NCBI GenBank assembly: GCA_030627625.1 | Contig: DAOURR010000003.1 | Span: 38,669-102,668, forward strand | Length of the DNA stretch: 64,000 nucleotides | Reading direction: 5' to 3' | Source of the DNA: UBA3103 sp002365855 | GTDB lineage: Bacteria; Bacillota; Desulfotomaculia; Desulfotomaculales; Pelotomaculaceae | Part shown: one piece after another, positions 1 to 7,990 of the stretch | Numbering within the stretch: the stretch's first letter is position 1 | How the letters are laid out: the number at the start of each line of letters is the position of its first letter | Position numbers and translations under genes: made by a program | The notes under the pieces: generated by a model | Seen by the model: only the letters and a program-made list of their open reading frames with translations | The model's database searches: none | Told to the model about the DNA's origin: nothing

Positions 1-20
1 AGCTTTTTAATCATAGTTTT

Positions 21-1079
21 TTAAACCGTCAAGGGGACGCACTCAAGAACGACGTCGTCGATCTTGGCTGTATTGCAATTCCCCGCGGCAGGTGTGTAGG
101 AGAAGCGGACCATAGCGGAGGCAACGTTATCATCGGTCCTTGGCGTTACAAACTGGACCTGGGTGTATGCAGTGTCCGGGATGGACTGGCCGGTCAGAGA
201 CTGGGCGCCGATACCGATCTGGACACCCGCTTCATCGAAAAATACCACTTCAGCGGTCAGGGAGAAATTGCTCACACCCTGTCCGAGGACATCTTCCTTG
301 GTCCAGAAAGTGAGGCGGTACTGGCGGCCGCCCACGATTCCATTGGTAACCATCTGGAAAAGGGAGGCCGGCAGCAGGGGATTCAACCTTCCCAGTTCGG
401 CCGCAAACGAGCCGGAATGCACGGTGGTGGTCTGGGCTACATTGCTGGCGCCCCAGAACACCGGGTGAGTGGCGTCGGCCCAGATTTCCAGGCCGCCGTC
501 CCTGAGACGGTTTCCGGGAGGGCACTCTCTCGGTCTCGGGCATGTTTGGACAAAGATCTGGCGGTCCTCCACCACCTTTGCAGTGAGGATAATTACGGCT
601 GTTTGGTGCAGACGGCTCGGACGCGTGAGCTCCCAGTTTATGTCGACGTCAATGCTATGAAACTGGGCAAAAACGTCGCTCTTGTTCATCACCCTCCTGG
701 GCTGCTTTAAATCAACCATCTTGGTGAAGGGAATATCTTCTGACGTGTGCCTGACCTCGTTATTCTTGTTGACATAGAAAATCTGCTTGTGCAGGGTACC
801 TTTAATAATGACCTTTTTAACCATTACTTCCCTTTGGGTGTCGCCGTAAGGTATAAGCACGATATCTCCAGACTGGGTTTCATCAACAAACACCGGGGTA
901 CCCTGCAGGTCGCGGACAGAGGCTATGATCTTGTCTATTTTGATTGCCAGTTCCGGCAGGGTTACATGGTTATCGATCACCGCTTGAACTTCGACAGCCT
1001 CAACTACTACCGGAACCTTGATTTCAACACACCTGACCGGCTGGACCTCAGTAAATAAAAATTGTGCGGGCACGGACAT
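21..1079 (-). CDS. SPOCS (DUF3794) domain protein with C-terminal beta-sandwich-like domain
   Basis: 352 aa. Residues about 85-175 have the SPOCS pattern (VKKVIIKGTLHKQIFYV, later FAQFHSIDVDINWEL) found in clostridial spore-envelope proteins. A short Cys/Pro-rich linker (about 180-192, CPRPRECPPG) leads to a C-terminal domain (about 195-350) rich in aromatic beta strands and ending in KIDDVVLEC, which resembles carbohydrate-binding-type jelly rolls. There is no signal peptide, as expected for a mother-cell-deposited spore layer. The ATG start is supported by AAGGAGG at 1091-1097. It lies downstream of a second SPOCS gene on the same strand. The spore-coat role is inferred; the ligand of the C-terminal domain is unknown. 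Confidence 0.8.
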   Translation of the reverse strand: MSVPAQFLFTEVQPVRCVEIKVPVVVEAVEVQAVIDNHVTLPELAIKIDKIIASVRDLQGTPVFVDETQSGDIVLIPYGDTQREVMVKKVIIKGTLHKQIFYVNKNNEVRHTSEDIPFTKMVDLKQPRRVMNKSDVFAQFHSIDVDINWELTRPSRLHQTAVIILTAKVVEDRQIFVQTCPRPRECPPGNRLRDGGLEIWADATHPVFWGASNVAQTTTVHSGSFAAELGRLNPLLPASLFQMVTNGIVGGRQYRLTFWTKEDVLGQGVSNFSLTAEVVFFDEAGVQIGIGAQSLTGQSIPDTAYTQVQFVTPRTDDNVASAMVRFSYTPAAGNCNTAKIDDVVLECVPLTV

Positions 1080-1195
1080 CTTTTTTTTAACCTCCTTATA
1101 TAAATTTAATTTGAGTTAATAAAATTACCTTACATGGGCCAGCTCAAGCCGGCCCCAAAGGACCAATTAGTTTTTCCACATGAAGCAAGCTATTT

Positions 1196-2743
1196 TTACC
1201 CCATAGCCCGGCAGGGAATCATAATAACCTGGCCAACGTCGATAACATCCGGGTTAGTAATTTGTGGATTAATATCCAGGATCATCTGCACAGTTACTCC
1301 TTTGGCAGCCGCAATCTTGCCCAGAGTATCACCAGGCTGCACAGTGTACGGAGTGGGCGGACAGGGTGTCACAGTAGGCGTAGTTGTTGGCACAGGTTCA
1401 ACGGGCACGTAAACTTCCGGCTGGGCTAATTCAGTAACCGTTGCCCTGACTTTCAGCACAATTTCCTTCTGAAGATCAATACCTACCTGTTCAACCTTAA
1501 TAAACTCAGCATCTATCCTAACATCTACATCCATGTCGGGCATAGCTCCCGGCACTTCCACAAATGTGCGGAAAGCATGCTGCTGGTGCAGGGCGTGCAC
1601 GGCCTGGTCAGGCGCTACACTGACATAGATTACTTCTACGTCGACCGTGCCCCGGATTATCACTTTGCCATCCAGGATGTTGGTATCCGTTACTTCCGTC
1701 TTATCCACCCTGGCTTCAATGACTTTCGCGACATCCGGCTTGGCATGAGGGATTTCTGATACCTCCCTCACAACCACCTGTTTTTCACCAGTGCCGATCT
1801 CGCGATCAACTTTGAGCCTTCTCTTTTCATAGCCTTCCTCGTCCTTGAGCAAGGTGGGAACATTTGTCAGCGTCCTGGTTTCAGAAACATGAACGATGAG
1901 CTTGACAATGACGTCCGCGCGCAGGGCGGGGTCGATCACCAGCTCAACATCTGCGGCTTCAACCAAGGCACGTACCTGAACGTTCATCCCGGGATAGGCC
2001 TCGGGTACTTCCACAAATTCGCTGAACTTAATGGTGTGGTGCAGGTCATGGACGGTTTGCTCGGGCTTCAGCGCCACGTACAGAACCTGAAGCTTGACCT
2101 CGCCGTCGATAATAACCTTGTTTGCAATAAGCCTTTTATCGGTTATTTCCACTTCGGCTTTGGTGGCCAGGATCTTTTCCGGATCCGGTTTTTCCTCGGG
2201 AACGTCAAATACATCGCTGACAATAATTTGTTTGGTAACTCTTTCACCAATCAGGTGCTCAACCGTTATGTCTTCGGTTTCAAGAGCCTCGTTGCTGGCC
2301 GGGGTTTCGGTCAGTATGTCCAGTTCGTCAACTTCCGAGACTTTGGCGAAAACGCTTAGCACAGCCGCAACGTCGAATTTGCGCGCGTCTTTCGTACTAC
2401 GAGTGATGCTCACATCCTCTACGCTTACATCGACGTGAACATCCATCATTGGTCTGGCGCCTTCCACGTCAACAAAGGTCGTAAAATTAATATCGCCGTG
2501 CATTGAATGAACGGACTGATCCGGCTTAAAAGCAACATACATAACCTGTAAGGTCAGGGCGCCTTCTACGATTACTTTGTTTGGGACGATGCTGACGTCT
2601 TTAACCCTGGCCTTTGCTTCTTTTGATAGAATTTTATCCACGTCCGGCTTTGCATAAGGTACTTCAATCTGTCCCCTGACGACGGTCTGGACTCTATCTT
2701 CACCCTTGACCAGATTGACTTTCAGCCGTTCGGTTCCAGCCAT
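1196..2743 (-). CDS. sipL: SipL-like spore morphogenesis protein: three SPOCS domains plus LysM
   Basis: 515 aa. Three successive SPOCS repeats (about 15-130, 165-285 and 325-430), each with the signature KVIxxGxxxxxVxYV, are followed by a Pro/Thr linker and a C-terminal LysM domain starting at YTVQPGDTLGKIAAAKG (about 466). The architecture and length match clostridial SipL, which binds the coat ATPase SpoIVA through its LysM domain and anchors the coat to the forespore. The open frame extends 18 bases further to a TTG, but AAAGGAGG at 2751-2758 points to the ATG at 2743. The neighbouring SPOCS gene at 21-1079 follows on the same strand with a 116-base gap. Confidence 0.85.
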   Translation of the reverse strand: MAGTERLKVNLVKGEDRVQTVVRGQIEVPYAKPDVDKILSKEAKARVKDVSIVPNKVIVEGALTLQVMYVAFKPDQSVHSMHGDINFTTFVDVEGARPMMDVHVDVSVEDVSITRSTKDARKFDVAAVLSVFAKVSEVDELDILTETPASNEALETEDITVEHLIGERVTKQIIVSDVFDVPEEKPDPEKILATKAEVEITDKRLIANKVIIDGEVKLQVLYVALKPEQTVHDLHHTIKFSEFVEVPEAYPGMNVQVRALVEAADVELVIDPALRADVIVKLIVHVSETRTLTNVPTLLKDEEGYEKRRLKVDREIGTGEKQVVVREVSEIPHAKPDVAKVIEARVDKTEVTDTNILDGKVIIRGTVDVEVIYVSVAPDQAVHALHQQHAFRTFVEVPGAMPDMDVDVRIDAEFIKVEQVGIDLQKEIVLKVRATVTELAQPEVYVPVEPVPTTTPTVTPCPPTPYTVQPGDTLGKIAAAKGVTVQMILDINPQITNPDVIDVGQVIMIPCRAMG

Positions 2744-2838
2744 ACTTAATCCTCCTTTCAAAACTGTTCTATACTAATATATGAGTGTGACAAGAAAAAG
2801 TACCAAAAAGAGTAGCCAACCATGTAAAAAACAAAAAA

Positions 2839-2857
2839 AAGAGGACTAAATCCTCTT
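2839..2857 (-). terminator. Rho-independent terminator after the CAP-domain gene
   Basis: A 7-bp stem AAGAGGA/TCCTCTT with a five-base loop; read on the minus strand it is followed by T8. It lies 124 bases past the stop of the triple CAP gene and upstream of the SipL-like gene, so the two are probably separate transcripts. Nothing else was seen between 2744 and 2980. Confidence 0.75.
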
Positions 2858-2980
2858 CCTTTTATTTGCCTTTTAATATAATTTATGGAAAAATGAAACC
2901 GGGCCTTTTTACCTGCCGTAGTTTTTTTACCTAACTAATAAAAATGTTTAAAAGTTGCAATTTAACTATATAAACCGCGA

Positions 2981-4438
2981 CTAACCATTGAACATCTGCA
3001 CAAACATCTTTCCATAGCGGCCCCCGCTTACCACGCCGATGCCTACCCTGGTGTAGTTGGCGTTAAGAATATTAGCGCGGTGCCCCGGTGAATTCATTAA
3101 ATTAGTGTGCGCGCTGTCAACGGTAGGAGCGCCGGCCAGGTTCTCCCCGGCATACCGGTAACTCACCCCGTATTTTTTCATCATATCAAACGGCGAGCCG
3201 TATGTGGGCGAATTATGGTCAAAATACCCCAGGTTAATCATATCCTGCGCTTTAAGCCGGGCCAGCTTAACCAGGTTCAAATCCATCTGCAGGGGCTTTA
3301 AGCCCGCCCTTGCCCGCTCCTGGTTAACCAGGTTCAGCATCTTGCTCTCATCCGCGTTCAGACCGCTGACCGGCTGAGGCTCAGGTTGTGGTTGTGGTTG
3401 TGGCTGCGGCTGCGGCTGTGGCTGTGGCTGCGGCTGCGGCTGCGGCTGTGGCTGTGGCTGCGGCTGCGGCTGCGGCTGCTGAATTTGAGTTTGATTAAGG
3501 GGCTTGATGAACATTTGAACAAACATCTTTCCGTAGCTGCCCCCGCTTACCACACCGATGCCTACCCTGGTATAGCTGGCATTGAGAATATTGGCGCGGT
3601 GCCCCGGTGAATTCATTAAATTGATATGTGCGCTGACGACAGTGGGAGCGCCGGCCAGGTTCTCCCCGGCATAGCTGTAGCTTACTCCGTATTTCTTCAT
3701 CATTTCGAAAGGAGACCCGTACGTGGGCGAATTATGGCTAAAATATCTCAGGTTAATCATGTCCTGCGCTTTCAGACGGGCTAGCTTGACCAAATCCAGA
3801 TCAATCTGCAGGGGGCTTAACCCTGCCTTTGCCCGCTCCTGATTGATCAGTTCCAGCATCTTGCTCTCATCAGCATTCAGACCGCTGACCGGCTGGGGCT
3901 GGGGCTGTGTTTGTGGCTGTGGCTGCGCCGTTCCGGCATTTTGACTGCAGGTGAATATTTGAACAAGAATCTTGTAGGAACCTTTTGTAATTACCCCAAC
4001 ACCAATCCGGTCATATTTTTGACTGAGTATGTTAGACCTGTGACCACTTGACTCCATCAAAGCTTTAAAAGCTGAGCTGACCGAAGGGGCTTTGGCAATG
4101 TTTTCTGCGACGCAACTGTACTGCACCCCGACAACCTTCATCATGTCGGAGGCTGAACCGTAGGTTGGAGAAACATGGCCCAAGTAACCGTTGGACGCCA
4201 TATCCTGTGCTTTGATCCGGGCCAGGCCGGATAATGTTGGGTCAACTACAAGCTGTTTCAGGCCAGCTTCGGCGCGGGCGGAGTTAACCAAATCCGCCAT
4301 CTGAAGTTCGTCAACACTTATGGGCGCCCCAGCTTCCGCCGCGCTTGCCGGTGCTGCTATCCCCAATGAGAACATGATTACAAAAAGGAACAAAATCGAG
4401 ATTACGCTTAATGACAGGCTCCTTGAACGAAACAACAT
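2981..4438 (-). CDS. Secreted protein with three CAP (SCP/PR1, YkwD-like) domains
   Basis: 485 aa. An N-terminal signal peptide (hydrophobic about 8-33, ending in APASAAEA) is followed by three CAP domains at about 45-165, 190-310 and 360-485. Each has the family marks LxLxNxxRxxAGLxxL, a His in the GHVSP/SHNSP motif, AGENLA (AENIA in the first) and GHRxNIL. Domains 2 and 3 are nearly identical and are joined by a long Pro-Gln linker. The start has AAGGAAGGGG upstream. CAP proteins of spore formers (YkwD type) are secreted and of unclear function; an envelope or spore role is inferred. Domain 1 has diverged and its GHRSNILSQKYDRIG loop differs from the other two. Confidence 0.85.
   Translation of the reverse strand: MLFRSRSLSLSVISILFLFVIMFSLGIAAPASAAEAGAPISVDELQMADLVNSARAEAGLKQLVVDPTLSGLARIKAQDMASNGYLGHVSPTYGSASDMMKVVGVQYSCVAENIAKAPSVSSAFKALMESSGHRSNILSQKYDRIGVGVITKGSYKILVQIFTCSQNAGTAQPQPQTQPQPQPVSGLNADESKMLELINQERAKAGLSPLQIDLDLVKLARLKAQDMINLRYFSHNSPTYGSPFEMMKKYGVSYSYAGENLAGAPTVVSAHINLMNSPGHRANILNASYTRVGIGVVSGGSYGKMFVQMFIKPLNQTQIQQPQPQPQPQPQPQPQPQPQPQPQPQPQPQPQPEPQPVSGLNADESKMLNLVNQERARAGLKPLQMDLNLVKLARLKAQDMINLGYFDHNSPTYGSPFDMMKKYGVSYRYAGENLAGAPTVDSAHTNLMNSPGHRANILNANYTRVGIGVVSGGRYGKMFVQMFNG
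3377..3482. repeat. Hexanucleotide GGCTGY repeat encoding a Pro-Gln linker
   Basis: About 16 tandem units of GGCTGC/GGCTGT/GGTTGT, coding on the minus strand for alternating Gln-Pro between CAP domains 2 and 3. Linker 1, between domains 1 and 2, has only a short version near 3893-3930. Being pure hexamers, unit gain or loss would stay in frame and change linker length. Confidence 0.85.
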
Positions 4439-4510
4439 TCAATTACCCCTTCCTTTTACACCTCCGGAGTTAGCTGACGGGTTCGGTAAAAGATAACCCT
4501 ACCCGTTCAG

Positions 4511-4609
4511 TAGTCGGTCGTCGGAAGTCGGAAGTCAGTTTATTTTAGTAGGTATTCATATAGCGATTACCTCTAGACTGACATCTGACATCTGACATCT
4601 GACATCTGA
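4511..4609. repeat. Intergenic heptanucleotide tandem repeats
   Basis: Two short arrays with a 7-base period sit in the gap 4439-4857: GTCGGAA repeated from 4520 (2.5 copies) and CTGACAT repeated from 4578 to 4609 (4.5 perfect copies). The rest of this roughly 420-base gap shows no credible gene; the only long frame (4618-4821, minus) lacks a ribosome binding site. Another heptamer array lies at 24824-24920. Confidence 0.8.
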
Positions 4610-4848
4610 ATTGGGATTCACCCCTGAAAACCGGTTCCTCCGTACCCAAACCATATTTTTGGGATTCGGCTGAGATGCAGGATGGCAAATAAAAAGGCCC
4701 ATACAAAGCAACCCTTGTACAAGCCTACTATACTTACAATGGAGTGTTGTGGCAAAGCCGGTAATTTAATCCCAATGGTCGTATAGTTAACAATTATGGC
4801 AGTATCCTGCGAAGTTTTCAAAATAGCTCAGAAATAGCAAAGGATGTA

Positions 4849-4879
4849 AAAAAAAGGCTATACTTTAGATCCTTTTTTT
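4849..4879 (-). terminator. Terminator overlapping the stop codon of the GX3-repeat gene
   Basis: The stem AAAAAAAGG/CCTTTTTTT encloses the last codons and TAG stop (4858-4860) of the gene at 4858-5271, with a U tract on the minus strand. Its position inside the end of the reading frame is unusual. Confidence 0.6.
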
Positions 4880-5271
4880 ACTACCGTAGCATTTATGTCG
4901 ATCATTTTCAATAGGGCCTCCGCTCCTCTGGCAGCACAGCCGCTCAGAAACAAATGCGCCTGCCCGCGGGCAATCAGCTTTTGCAAGGCCTGGCAGATAT
5001 GGGTTTCGGTGACCTCGCCCGGATCAGCCGGACAACACCCTTCTCCCAAACCCAGTGCGGTTAAAAAACCATTATTATATCCAAGCGTGCTTCCTTCAGC
5101 GTAACCTTTTTCATAACCGGACTCAAAGCCCAGGCCATAACCCGGATGATAACCCAGGTTCCTGCCTGCTCTGTAAGCCTCTTCTTCTTTTTTTTTCTTA
5201 TCTACCCAGAGTTCTTTAGGGCCATGGGCAAAGCCCTTTTCAAGATCCCCGGAAATTATGTTTTTGCCCAT
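4858..5271 (-). CDS. Small protein with a nine-fold GX3 glycine repeat
   Basis: 137 aa, no family recognised with confidence. Residues about 35-72 have Gly at every fourth position (AGRNLGYHPGYGLGFESG, then YEKGYAEGSTLGYNNG), a run of about nine GX3 units, followed by a helical C-terminal half with Cys residues (GEGCCPAD, HICQAL, LSGCAARG). The N-terminus is Lys/Glu-rich. I chose the ATG at 5271, preceded by GGGCGGTGACC, over a TTG 48 bases upstream that has no ribosome binding site. It is downstream of the unknown gene at 5360-5782, and both carry an N-terminal xxISGDxxxxF-like segment (NIISGDLEKGF versus SIVSGDIALAF), which suggests related N-termini. Confidence 0.65.
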   Translation of the reverse strand: MGKNIISGDLEKGFAHGPKELWVDKKKKEEEAYRAGRNLGYHPGYGLGFESGYEKGYAEGSTLGYNNGFLTALGLGEGCCPADPGEVTETHICQALQKLIARGQAHLFLSGCAARGAEALLKMIDINATVVKKGSKV

Positions 5272-5359
5272 GGTCACCGCCCTTTCCCGATACCGGATGT
5301 ACTGCGTCAACCTGACCAAAATTTATACCCGGAAGCAAACTCGGAACCTTGACAGCAGC

Positions 5360-5782
5360 TTAGATTCGGGGCCGCCACTTCCGCATTGAGTCAGGCGCAT
5401 AAAATACCGCCCCCAGGCCTTCGGTAAGCACAAGGCACTCCAATCCATCTACCTCTTCCACAAAACAGGTGAGTATGAACAACTGTTTTTTTAAACCCCT
5501 ACAAAACCTTTTCATGAATAGCTCGTCAAGATTCGCAAGCTTTCCCACAATCTGCCGGGAGCCTTCCACAACAAGAGAATACCGGCCGTCGTCCTGCCTG
5601 TTTAAGGCAATTTGCACTGGTGTTTCGCGGGTATCACAGGACAGTTTATTTATTCCCTCCAGGTAATGCCGGGCCACTTTTACAGCCTCTTCCCTGCTTT
5701 TAAACCTGGGGCCGATCGCGGGTATGTTATCTCCAAGAAATGCCAGGGCAATATCTCCTGAAACAATGGACCGGTATACCAT
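5360..5782 (-). CDS. Hypothetical protein (140 aa)
   Basis: No family recognised. It is a compact alpha/beta protein with no signal peptide or membrane segment, having alternating hydrophobic strands (RYSLVVEGSRQIVGKL, LFILTCFVEEVDGLECLVL). The ATG is well supported by GAGGAGG about 8 bases upstream. The N-terminal SIVSGDIALAF resembles the start of the following gene (4858-5271). Together with the upstream protease gene (5864-6868) these three may form one transcription unit, with gaps of 81 and 88 bases. Location beside yabG and SPOCS genes hints at a sporulation link, but this is only context. Confidence 0.6.
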   Translation of the reverse strand: MVYRSIVSGDIALAFLGDNIPAIGPRFKSREEAVKVARHYLEGINKLSCDTRETPVQIALNRQDDGRYSLVVEGSRQIVGKLANLDELFMKRFCRGLKKQLFILTCFVEEVDGLECLVLTEGLGAVFYAPDSMRKWRPRI

Positions 5783-5863
5783 TGGTAAGCCTCCTCATTT
5801 TTAATATATGGATGGCTTAGGGTAAAGGTGAGGCGGCCCGACCAAAATACTTCTCTTCTAGGC

Positions 5864-6868
5864 TTAAAATTCAATCTTGAGCAGATCCATGACGTTAGCA
5901 ATCCGATTAAAAACAGTAAGTTTTTCTGACCCTGCAAACAGCAAGCCTATTGCCTTTTTATCCTGGTTCAAAATTAATGAGCCGCTGTCACCCGGCTTGG
6001 AAGGTAAATCAGTTACAACCTGTTCAGTAAACCAGACCTTTTCATCTTTATCCATTTCAACCTGCAGAGTTGTGTTGACTGATTTAACGACTCCGCTGGT
6101 GACGCCTGAGGTTCTGCCGCTCTTCCGCACCTTTTCTCCTGGCTTGGCTTCTGATATGCCGTTTACTTCCCCTATTTCCAGGATAGCCGGCCTGACAATA
6201 TCCTCTGAATCCAGTTTAACTACAGCACAGTCAACAGTATTTTCAGACTTGGAGTGCTTGTAAAAACGAATTTCGTAGTCCCGCTTAAACAGGTTAATCA
6301 GCCTGGTGACTTCACGCGCCAGGCTCATTGCCACCGGGCAATCAGCCCTGGAAATGCTTTTTTCCAGCGGAACGTAGCGGGGCAGGACACCAATCCGGTC
6401 CTCAGTTTTTCCCCCGTCGTAAGGTCCGGGTTGCAGAATGGGGTCGCCTTTTTTAGCCCTTGCCTCCTGGTAAGTGGAACCGTTGGCAAGCACATGGTTG
6501 TTGGACAGAACCATCAGCTCTTTGGTTTCTCTGTCCTTAACAACAGCCCCCATTGTTCCGGCCGAAGACTGAAAATGTCCGATGCTCATCCCGGGCTGGC
6601 AGGGTCTTACCCGTTTGGTACGGTCATTGAGCATTCTTACCACACCGATTTCAACAACATCTGTTACGAGCCCGTGAATCTTTTTTGGCACAACCTGGCT
6701 CCTTTGCAGATCCGCAGCGGGCAGTTTTTTTTCTACATATAAGATAAACGCCGGTTCACCAGTACTCTCTTCGCCTACATGTTTATGGCCTATCCCTATG
6801 CCAACCACGTTCTGGAGGTCCAGCAGCTTTCCCCTGGTTTTATTCAAGGCTCTGAAATACCGGTCCAT
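5864..6868 (-). CDS. Trypsin-like serine protease family protein
   Basis: 334 aa. A chymotrypsin-like fold can be read from its three catalytic motifs in order: His in VLSNNHVLAN (about 125), Asp in TVDCAVVKL (about 212) and Ser in KPGDSGSLIL (about 293). There is no signal peptide, so it acts in the cytoplasm or in a spore compartment. The N-terminal part (NVVGIGIGHKHVG) is typical of the uncharacterised bacterial NAL1-like/S1 proteins. The frame opens at 6889 with TTG, but AAGGAGGGG at about 6879-6885 supports the ATG at 6868. The substrate is unknown. It lies between yabG (another peptidase) and two hypothetical genes. Confidence 0.8.
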   Translation of the reverse strand: MDRYFRALNKTRGKLLDLQNVVGIGIGHKHVGEESTGEPAFILYVEKKLPAADLQRSQVVPKKIHGLVTDVVEIGVVRMLNDRTKRVRPCQPGMSIGHFQSSAGTMGAVVKDRETKELMVLSNNHVLANGSTYQEARAKKGDPILQPGPYDGGKTEDRIGVLPRYVPLEKSISRADCPVAMSLAREVTRLINLFKRDYEIRFYKHSKSENTVDCAVVKLDSEDIVRPAILEIGEVNGISEAKPGEKVRKSGRTSGVTSGVVKSVNTTLQVEMDKDEKVWFTEQVVTDLPSKPGDSGSLILNQDKKAIGLLFAGSEKLTVFNRIANVMDLLKIEF

Positions 6869-6935
6869 TAACGAAAACCCCTCCTTCAAAATCCTAAACC
6901 ATCATATGCAGGATTTTAAGAAAGGGGTACGCGTT

Positions 6936-7865
6936 CTAATATGCCGATTTCGGTAAACCCAGGCGGTATTTGCCACGGGTTTCCATGCCGCCTATACCGT
7001 CAAGGCCGGTTATTGTCCCTGAAATAACATCTTTTATCGGAATCGGATCGTATATTGAGGTGTATGAGATCTTCTCCACCACAAAGACTGGATCGTAGGC
7101 ATGGATCATTACTCTCTTCGGGGAACTGGCAAAGTTGGCTCCTGCCGACAGGATAGCCTCGTAATGTGACTGGCAGGCCCCGGCGAAAATAACCAGATCG
7201 TCCTTGCTCTTCTCATATTGCCTCGCTATTTTTACCGCCTCAACAAAATATTTTGAGGCAAAATAATTATTTATATCCGTAAAATCTTTTGTGCCTTTAA
7301 CATAGCCGTCATGACCGGTTAAAACCAGAATATCGGGCCTGTGCTTCTTTAATAAATCTTCCAGTACTTCCGGCTGCTTTTCTTCCTGGATATTGTAGCC
7401 GTCAGCAGGTATACTCAACTGTCTGTATGTGGCCAGGCAGATATCCAGGTAATCACCGTCGCCGTCGATGTGAAGAACAGAGCCGGGAACATCAAAGCCC
7501 GTCACCTTGTTTTGGTTGTTGGTTGGTTTGTTTTGTTTGTTTTGTTTGTTTTGATCGCCGTAATTTACCTGCACCTGCACCGCCCTGCTCAGAAAGAGCT
7601 CCCGCTCCCGCTCCCTCCTGGCAAAAATCCGGCTCATATGCTCAGTGTTTTTTATGGTGATGTCCCTCAGACAGTTGGCAATTTCACCCGGGTCAATTTT
7701 GACCAGGTCATCCAAAGGAGCGTCGGCGCACAATCTCAGGTACAGACCCTTTAAAAAAGCGTATTTTCTACCTTTTTTTTCATATAAATCTTTAACTTTA
7801 AAATAAACATCGGTATTATAGGACTTCCGACCGACGACGTCACCCTTTTTGATTTCCTCCACCAA
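6936..7865 (-). CDS. yabG: Sporulation peptidase YabG
   Basis: 309 aa. The N-terminus GDVVGRKSYNTDVYFKV and the core HIDGDGDYL, LVLTGHDGYVKG, FAGACQSHYEAILSAGANFASSP and VMIHAYDPVFV are characteristic of YabG, the late-sporulation protease that processes coat proteins. The His in LTGHDG and Cys in GACQSHYE are the likely catalytic pair. A Gln/Asn/Lys-rich insert (about 104-120, DQNKQNKQNKPTNNQNK), coded by a microsatellite, is not a usual part of the family. The start may be TTG 7865 or GTG 7862; AAAAGGGG lies upstream of both. A candidate sigma-K -10 element lies at 7889-7897. It closes the conserved block that begins at dnaX. Confidence 0.93.
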   Translation of the reverse strand: MVEEIKKGDVVGRKSYNTDVYFKVKDLYEKKGRKYAFLKGLYLRLCADAPLDDLVKIDPGEIANCLRDITIKNTEHMSRIFARRERERELFLSRAVQVQVNYGDQNKQNKQNKPTNNQNKVTGFDVPGSVLHIDGDGDYLDICLATYRQLSIPADGYNIQEEKQPEVLEDLLKKHRPDILVLTGHDGYVKGTKDFTDINNYFASKYFVEAVKIARQYEKSKDDLVIFAGACQSHYEAILSAGANFASSPKRVMIHAYDPVFVVEKISYTSIYDPIPIKDVISGTITGLDGIGGMETRGKYRLGLPKSAY

Positions 7866-7888
7866 AAAAACCCCTTTTATTTTTTATT

Positions 7889-7897
7889 TATAATATG
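7889..7897 (-). promoter_or_regulatory. Candidate sigma-K -10 element of yabG
   Basis: CATATTATA on the minus strand fits the mother-cell sigma-K -10 consensus CATANNNTA, 24 bases upstream of yabG; yabG is a sigma-K gene in Bacillus. The -35 AC dinucleotides available sit 14 or 18 bases upstream, not the usual 16-17, so this is tentative. The divergent interval 7866-7990 must also hold the promoter of the plus-strand gene at 7991. Confidence 0.4.
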
Positions 7898-7990
7898 AAA
7901 GGGGCCTTAATGTTTGTGTATGTATCACAGGTAACTTTTAAATCCTTTTTCCATATATTAGATTAGATAAATTCCGGAAGGTAGTTAAAA

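Noticed and set aside
163..468. Long plus-strand frames inside the SPOCS genes (e.g. 163-468, 747-1058, 1889-2359)
   Set aside because: They are shadows of the minus-strand genes; no start signals and no recognisable protein.
3377..3482. CRISPR-like repeat array
   Set aside because: The repeats are pure hexamers coding Pro-Gln in frame, without spacers; CRISPR repeats need unique spacers.
4618..4821. 67-aa minus-strand ORF in the gap beside the heptamer repeats
   Set aside because: TTG start with no ribosome binding site and low-complexity composition; no family resemblance.
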